A stretch of 64,000 nucleotides of DNA, taken from contig JBITNC010000001.1 of the NCBI GenBank assembly GCA_050084985.1, positions 57,040,001 to 57,104,000 of the forward strand, written 5' to 3'. The notes under the pieces were generated by a model. That model saw nothing but the letters and a program-made list of their open reading frames with translations, did not search any database and was not told where the DNA came from. This document shows positions 57,401 to 64,000 of the stretch, in pieces (positions within the stretch are counted from its first letter, which is position 1; every line of letters begins with the position of its first letter). Position numbers and translations under genes: made by a program. Origin of the DNA: Nageia nagi (lineage: Eukaryota > Pinophyta).

Positions 57401-59408
57401 CCATGTCTCAAAAGGATTTTTACTTCGAACAAATTTTATGGGATACCTATTCAAGGTGTAAATACCAGTGCTCACACCTTGATCCCATAAGAAACTAGAA
57501 AGATTACCCAACATGCATCTAGCCATTTCCATAATTATTCTATTTTTTCTTTTGAAAAAACCATGCTACTAAGGAGTGTAAGGAATCATAAACTACCTCT
57601 TGATTCCATACTTTGCATAATAGTTATTGAACTCATTGCTGTTATATTCTCTCCCATTATCTAATCTCAACATCTTAATTTTAAACTTAGTTTGATTCTC
57701 GACAAAGGCCTTAAAAATCTTAAAAATTTGAAAGGTTTGATCCTTGTGTTCAAGTAGATACTCAAACGTGATCCTACTAAATTCATAAATGAAGGTCAAG
57801 ACATAAGATGCTCCTTCAAGCAACTTAATCTAAAATGGACCTATCAAATCTGAATGCACAAGTTGAAGAGGTTGAGATGCTCTTGTTGCCTTATCTTTTT
57901 CAAACTTTTATCTATGTATCTTACCAAGAATGCACTTCTTGCATAGACCAACCAAAGGAGAAATTGAAAGCAAACCTTCCATACGTTCTTGGTCTTTCAT
58001 GACTTGAATACTCTTATGGTTAAGGTGCCCTAAACGATGGTGCCAAAGATTTCCTCTATAACACACACTAGAAGCAAGACACATCTTTGATGGAACTTTA
58101 TCAATAATGTAGAGGTTATTTTTCATAGATACTTTAACCAAAATTGAGAGTCTAACTCAAAAGAGTACCCTTTTCTATCAATTTAGGTCACAGAGAGAAG
58201 ATTCATCCTTAACTTAGGAACATAGAGAATATTTTCAAGAACCTTTCCATGAACCAGCACACTCTTAATTCCTTGGAATTCAAGGGTAGAGTTATCACCT
58301 ATCACAATCACATCTTTTTTATACTTGTGAAAGTTATCAAACTTTTCCTTTTCAAAGCATAAGTGATTAGTGCAATTAAAATTAACAATCCAATTAGACA
58401 AAAAAGTGTGAAACATGGAGTAGAGCATTATAGCAAAATTAATATGAATATTCTTCTTTCTTTTATAGTTCTTTACATTTTCATTAGCTTTATTCTTTTT
58501 CTCTCTTTTCTTTTTATAGCAATCAACTTCTTTGTGATCTTGGATGCCACAATAGTTACAATAACCATCAAATTTTTCCTTAGGATAAGGATTATTTGTT
58601 TTACCTTTTCCATCTTTTTGCTTGAAGTGGATATTATTTCCATTGTTCATGCTACTATGGTTATTATTTCTATTATTCCTACTACTATTGTAGCCATTTC
58701 CTCTTTTCTCAAACCTTTTATAGGAAGAAGGATAAAATTTCTTTTGATGTTTGAACTTTTTATTGAAAGGAGTTTTGGTTGCTCCAAGAGCAATGTTATT
58801 ATCCTTAGGAGAAGAAATCAACACCTTATTATTAAGGGTTGCCTCATGCTTCAAAAGGTGCCTACAAAGGTTCTCAAGGAGAAAAAGACTTATTCTTCAT
58901 CATCAAGCCTTGTTTCCTTAACCATTACAAAGTTTTCAAACTTTGAATAAAGGCTTTGAAGAATGATAAAGACCATGAACTCATCATTGATCCAATTGCA
59001 CCCATAAGTAATAAGTTGGGTCCTTAGGTAAATAATTTTATTCAAGTAGATGGCAACATTTTCATCTTACCTTTGACAAGATTAAAGAAACTTTTGGAGA
59101 ATGGTAAACCTTCTTGAAAAATTTGAACCAAGGTAGATTTGTTTAAGCTTATCCCAAGCTTCCTTTGGTGGGGTTGAAAAGGAAATCATCAGGAGCACAT
59201 CATCTAGAACTGCATGGTAAATCATAGAGGTTGCTAACTCATTCTTTGTGTTGTAAGCCTCTAATACCTTTTCATCTATAGGAGGTACAAGGTTCTCATT
59301 CACTATTTGCCAAAGCTTCCTTGCCTACAACTCAACTTTCATTTGAGGTTCCCAAATCCCAAAGTTGAAACCATTAAGAATGTGTTTGGGTAAAAAGGAT
59401 TCTTGCAT
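57401..59408 (-). pseudogene. Copia gag-protease-integrase remnant of H
   Basis: Starts MQESFLPKHILNGFNFGIW at 59408, right after a TGTAG splice-like site. Gag pieces are 59303-59082 and 58854 on, with an intact zinc knuckle CNYCGIQDHKEVDC. The protease site reads WIVNFNCTNHL, so the catalytic DSG is destroyed. The integrase HHCC region, NLWHHRLGHLNHKSIQVM (58141-57908), is intact here where A and F have TGA. The core (57823-57593) has RLDNGREYNSNEFN. The remnant ends about 57400 without RT. Confidence 0.9.
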
Positions 59409-61985
59409 TGCTACACAAGAATGTGAAAACTAATAAGCATGTGGTTTAATAAAAAATATTAAAAATTACATTTTAACCAAGTAAATAATACATGTTACAT
59501 TTAACACTAAAGACATGCTTGATTTGATTCATAAGTGCAAATGTTTTATAATTCAAATAATAACCTATGTACCCAAATACATTTCTCATCTCAAGAACTG
59601 TAGTTGTAGAGTGACATTGTTAAGGTTTTTTTTCTTATCTAAAATTAGGTCTTCACTTGGATGCCCACACAAGAGGAGCCCAAGTACTACCAATCCTCAA
59701 CTAGTTCACCTTGATCAATTTTATATTCTCATAAGGAGAAGTACCTACTATTTTTCAAGGTTATGACATTTATTAGATTGAATAAATTATAAATCTTAAT
59801 TGAGTTTCAAGTTTTCCTCCTAGGTTATCAGGACAATCTTTGAATGGACATGTGAATATGTGGTGTCACTACACACATGCCTATCCACCTATTGAAGTTA
59901 TGTCCAAACCAATAGAGGACTTAGGGGCAATTGAGAAGTAAAAACTTTTCACCACTTGGATAGTCATACTTAAAGGCTCTAATTTGCCTATCCTCACTTC
60001 ATGACTCCCCAAACAAGTCATGTTGTAGAATGTGCATGCGAATGTGTTCATTTTAAGGGGTTGCTCATTTCAATGTTTACATTTTTGATTGCATAAGCAA
60101 ATAAATCAAAGTGTGAAATATGAAGTAAAAGAGCATAAGTAAAACATCATCCATTCAAAATTTGAAACCTAAGTGTCCAATGGATTTTGTTTACCAACCC
60201 CTAAAGGACATTTTTATATGATTCCTAATTTTCCTCCTTTTTTTTTACTTAAAAACATCATCCCTTCAATAATATCAGTGCAATTTTTAACCTTAGGAAA
60301 GAATTTTAACTAAGGAAAAAAATTATCACTTTTACCTAAGTAATATTTACCAAAATAAATTGCTATTAAGGCATTAAAAAAAAATGCTTGTATTCCTCTA
60401 GAATGCTTAGCTATAATTTTTTTTTACCAAGGAAATAAATTTAAGGAATAACCTCCATAAGATCACCTTCCCTTTGTAATTTGTAAAAAGTCATAAAAAT
60501 ACTCTCTTTAAACAATCATAACTTACCTACTAGGCCTACAAAAAATTAAAAGAAGAGGAGACCCATACTTTACTATAGCTCATTAATTTCTAAATAGAAA
60601 TTTTACTCCACTCAAGCTCATTAAGGCACATAGAAATGAGTGAGAGTTTGCTTGTTAAGAAAAAAATCATTAAATTCTGAATAAATGAAAGGGAACATAG
60701 GTAGGAGAAAATAAAGCAGGGAGGTAAGATAGAAAGGAACAAGAGGAATCCATGTTGAAGGGAGAGAGAGGCTAAGCAATGGTTTTGAGGGTGAGTTTTA
60801 GAGAGAACATAGCGAAGCTAGAGCTACAGTGGGTGCTAGACAGTTCTAAGAAAGGCCGCATAGAGGAGAGACCTGCAAGGGTTTGCAAAAAGGTAAATAC
60901 ATAAAGGGAAAAAAGTTCATGTAGGGAAGAAAAAAGAATAGTTAAGTGAGGGTTGAGCCTAGGCTATGATGAATGGCCTATGAGGGTTTGAATTTTAATG
61001 ATCATGAGGGGCCCCTTCTAACTTTTATCATGCTTAGACTAGTAGTAGATAGTTTCAAGTCCACTCAATAAGGGGTTTTTAAGGAGATGACCAAGCAAGG
61101 GATGAACAGGCCAATGATGAGGGGAGTAGAGGAGACACACATTGCTAGGGTCAGCACAAGGGGGAAAGGAGCATGGTAGCCCAAAAAGGCTCATGGTATA
61201 GGTAGAAGAGGGTTTCAAGTTGCTAGACAGAAGCATTATGTAGATAAAAAAAAAGGATAACATGCTGCTTAGAGGTAATTGAAGGCATGGTGGAAAAAGA
61301 TAATAGTGACATGGCAACCATGAAGTAGCAAACAGAAGGTGGGTGGAAAGACATTGAAGTGATCCACCAGGAAGGATGGGGTGTCACCAAAAAATCTTTT
61401 TACAAGGGTGATCCCCCTCATGGCTACCATGGAAAAGTCCCCTATGCAGCTACCATGGAAAAGTTTTGATTTTTCAAAGAAAAAAAAACTTTTACCCCTT
61501 AAGTGCTTTCAATAAAAAAATCATATTTAACCACTTAAATATTTTGCATGTTAACAAGGCTTCCAACCTTGCTATTTTAATACAGCATTCTTTTCCCCTT
61601 TTTTATTACCAAATGAATATTGGAAGATGTTAAAAAATTACAAATAATAAAAAAGAACTTACTAACATTTTAAAAAAATACTTTACTAACATTAATCATG
61701 TTGAAATAATAACATCCCTAAATGTTAGTTATGCAAAAAACATGTTAGTAAAAAAAATATTGACATATTTAACATATTTTTCCAAAGTGAATTTGTAACT
61801 AACATTATCAAATTAAAATATTAGTATTATGGAGTGATATTAAGAAAGAAATAAGAATATACTTTTGAAACTCTTTTACCTCACAATTGAGAGAAGGATA
61901 AAGAATGAGGAGCTACAAGTTGAAGATGAAGAGCCTCAACACCAAATATGTGAAAGAGGAGTCTCCAAGAAGCTTTGATACCAAA
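59409..61985 (-). other. Leader of H
   Basis: 59640-60075 is the conserved block shared with A and F (inverted). On the minus strand a possible intron runs from GTGAG/GTAAAA (at 61879) to TGTAG (59411). 60650-61440 is purine-rich and unidentified. A 92-codon minus frame at 61039-61317 has no domain. Confidence 0.65.
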
Positions 61986-62486
61986 TGAGAGAATTGAACT
62001 ATAACATGAACATCTCTAAACTACCAAGATCACATGAAAGCTCTCAATTCACATCTAACTATCACACAAAATAATCTCACAAAGACAACATAAGATGTAA
62101 GTGGTTCCTCTAATGAGAAATACATCCACTAACTAGATCTTTATTTCAATCACAAATACAAATCTCTTACAATCCTCCTAATCTCAACTCCTATGCACTA
62201 TCCTATAGCATAAATTTACTCCACAAATATGTGTGTGATCACAAAGAAGGAGCCTTCTATTTATAGGCCAAAGTTCCTCTTTGGATCACCCTTTTATCCA
62301 ATGTACAAAAGCATGACATGCACATCCTTTTACCCAAGGGGCATGCTCATGACATTAAGTGTAGGAAAAGTTACATTATTATATTCACTTAAATACTTAA
62401 GGTATCAATGATACCCTTACATATTAGTGAACTTACATAGAAGATTATTACAAAACCTTTACAATAATGCATTATACATTCCAACA
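61986..62486 (-). repeat. 5' LTR of H
   Basis: Matches 56264-56756, with intact TG and CA ends. Confidence 0.85.
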
Positions 62487-62750
62487 CTAAACTCTCAAGA
62501 TCTCATGAAAGCTCACAAAACAAATCTAACTCATAAAGCAATCTCACAAAGATAACACAAGATGTAAGTGGTTCCTCTAACTAGTAGTACATCCACTAAT
62601 TATATCTTTACTTCAATCACAAATACAACTCTCTTACAATCCTCCTAATCTCAACTGATATAAAATATCAAATGATACTCTTAAGTATTAGTGAACTTAC
62701 ATAGAAGATTATTACATAACCTTTACAATAATGCATTATACATTCCAACA
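62487..62750 (-). repeat. Third, partial LTR behind H
   Basis: Same LTR in the same orientation, lacking its first ~25 bp and about 200 bp in the middle (junction near 62658, CTCAACTGATATAAAATATC). It ends CATTCCAACA and is followed by GTAGA. Confidence 0.8.
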
Positions 62751-62805
62751 GTAGATAAGAACCTAACCAACTGATTCTTTCAATCAACATGCAATAACAT
62801 ATGAT

Positions 62806-63639
62806 TGTTTACAAATAAAAATTGAGAGTGCAAATAAGTAAATAAGCAACTATCTACAAACTCAATATTATCTGTATTCTAGCTACGGATAGCAATTTAT
62901 TCTAGATAACAGTAAACAACATATAGCAATTCAGAAGTGTAAATGTACCAACCAAGACTGTGATTTATGTACTAACCTCACGGAATGTACCTGACAACGA
63001 AAGACGTAGATATTGGCGATGTAGTGATGATAAGCTACCTTTTCCACAACGTCGTGACCTGCAAGGATGCGAAAAGAGGACCGTGGGCAGTTCGTTTCAG
63101 TAGTATTAGAGCGTCGGTGGTGTTCTTCCGTTCACAAAGAAGCATCGGCGGCCTTATTTTGATAGCTTTGACCTCTCGATTAGGTCCAGATCTTTAGTAT
63201 AGATATCTCAGATGGCAGTATAATATCAGAATTGATCGTAGATGTCAGGAGAGCTCGCGCAAGGAAGCACACAAACCACAGCCTTGTAGGCGGTACCAAG
63301 AGATACCTTAAGGGGTAGCCACTTACAAGACCATACGCGGGATCATGTGTATCCTTGTGTTGTGGACTTACTATTAGATCCCTTATTTATATAGATAATA
63401 GATAATACCGCCCATAGGTCAGCGTGCATCTACATAAATAAGGTTAATTCACAATATTTAAGATAAATACATCAATAAACAAGATAATTCATGCAATATT
63501 CAAGATAAACCGTGCAATATTCATATTCAAGTCAAACATTGATATTATCACTTTAATCCATTCAAGACATATAGTTAGGCTAAGCATATTTCATTAATTT
63601 ATTGATTTAAAAACATAAAATCATTTTTATGTGTTAACA
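62806..63639 (-). repeat. 3' LTR of second P copy
   Basis: TGTTTACAAAT...GTGTTAACA. It carries the inverted GGACCG motif near 63078 with the second arm changed. Confidence 0.93.
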
Positions 63640-64000
63640 GATGCCCCACTTTGGATGTGAAATCGAAAGAATCATGAGGTGACTTGAGATTTTGCATTCA
63701 AAGTAAAACACAATATCATAGCAAACAATTTTGATAAGCAATGATGAACACTAACCATTCCAAACTTGAACAACATCATGATAAAGCTTATAGGTTAAGA
63801 AAACTCCCTTTTGATATTACCTTGGGCATGCTTGCCCCTTGCGTTTTGCTGTAGAAGGTGATAGCTTGATATGTCTGATAATCTGATAATCTTGCTGCAA
63901 TGCTGATGACCCAAGACAACATGCTTGACAACACACATAACAATGACAGAATAGACGACTTAACCACACATGCCGACCAGACGACAACTTGACAAGACCA
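62806..64000 (-). mobile_element. Second copy of P family, 3' end only, runs off the window
   Basis: The LTR 62806-63639 (834 bp) is the inverse of P's LTR. It is preceded by ATGAT (62801-62805), the likely target duplication. Interior DNA from 63640 matches P's 3' region inverted (PPT, then the stretch around 31160-31460). Gag and PMD, if present, lie outside. Confidence 0.92.

Larger units (their letters stand above)
56264..62486 (-). mobile_element. Ty1/copia element H, lacking RT and RNase H
   Basis: LTRs at 56264-56756 and 61986-62486, starting TGAGAGAATTG and ending CCAACA (left copy CCAATA). PBS TGGTATCAAAGC is on the minus strand at 61983-61972. Gag, protease and integrase are present, but from integrase the sequence jumps to the pol-LTR spacer, so RT and RNase H are deleted. 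Bases flanking the two LTRs do not match. Including the third LTR (to 62750), the flanks are ATAGA and GTAGA. Confidence 0.85.

Overview
The window is plant nuclear DNA made almost entirely of nested LTR retrotransposons. It is AT-rich with long non-coding spacers. I see no intact host gene, rRNA, tRNA or CRISPR. The density of old, stop-riddled, full-length Ty1/copia and Ty3/gypsy copies suggests a very large plant genome, and a gymnosperm is my best guess (inference; no species marker was seen).

Layout. (1) 365-9338: an old copia LTR, its PBS and leader ('D'), split by a full-length plus-strand copia element 'A' (622-8535, TSD GAAAG). (2) 9339-15269: a minus-strand copia 'C' inserted in D's leader. 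(3) 15270-24619: AT-rich DNA with a 33-bp minisatellite, an unrecognised 218-codon frame with octapeptide repeats, and a 45-bp repeat. (4) 24620-32303: a complete non-autonomous gypsy-type element ('P', TSD GGTAC). It carries gag but no protease, RT or integrase, plus an antisense, intron-containing plant-mobile-domain (PMD) gene with its own TATA box. (5) 32359-54196: a four-level nest. Minus-strand copia 'E' (TSD ATATA) holds minus-strand chromovirus 'G' (32628-51366, TSD GCTTT). G holds plus-strand copias 'F' (33551-42792, TSD GTTAT) and 'B' (47597-51074, TSD AATAG). (6) 55901-62750: a lone LTR remnant, then minus-strand copia 'H' (56264-62486) with a third, partial LTR behind it. (7) 62806-64000: the 3' LTR and part of the interior of a second P-family copy on the minus strand.

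A, B, F, E, H and D look like one related set of copia lineages: TGTTAG-type LTR starts where the LTR is not altered, tRNA-iMet-like PBS, and a long leader or remnant of one. A, F and H share a roughly 480-bp leader block and a likely 3' splice site (tgtag/caATG) next to the gag start. D, B and H share a likely 5' splice site (GAG/GTAAA) soon after the PBS. The leader also holds host-gene debris: PPR-repeat remnants in A and B, and a MADS-box remnant in F. Downstream of pol, A, F and B carry arrays of a small hairpin whose arms change in a compensatory way between units.

No protein-coding element here looks functional. A's gag-pol is one frame broken only by nine TAG/TGA stops. F has stops and frameshifts, B lost most of its interior, H lacks RT/RNase H, E lacks gag to integrase, and G and C are decayed. 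Boundaries with matching TSDs (A, P, E, G, F, B) are firm; C, D and H boundaries are less certain.
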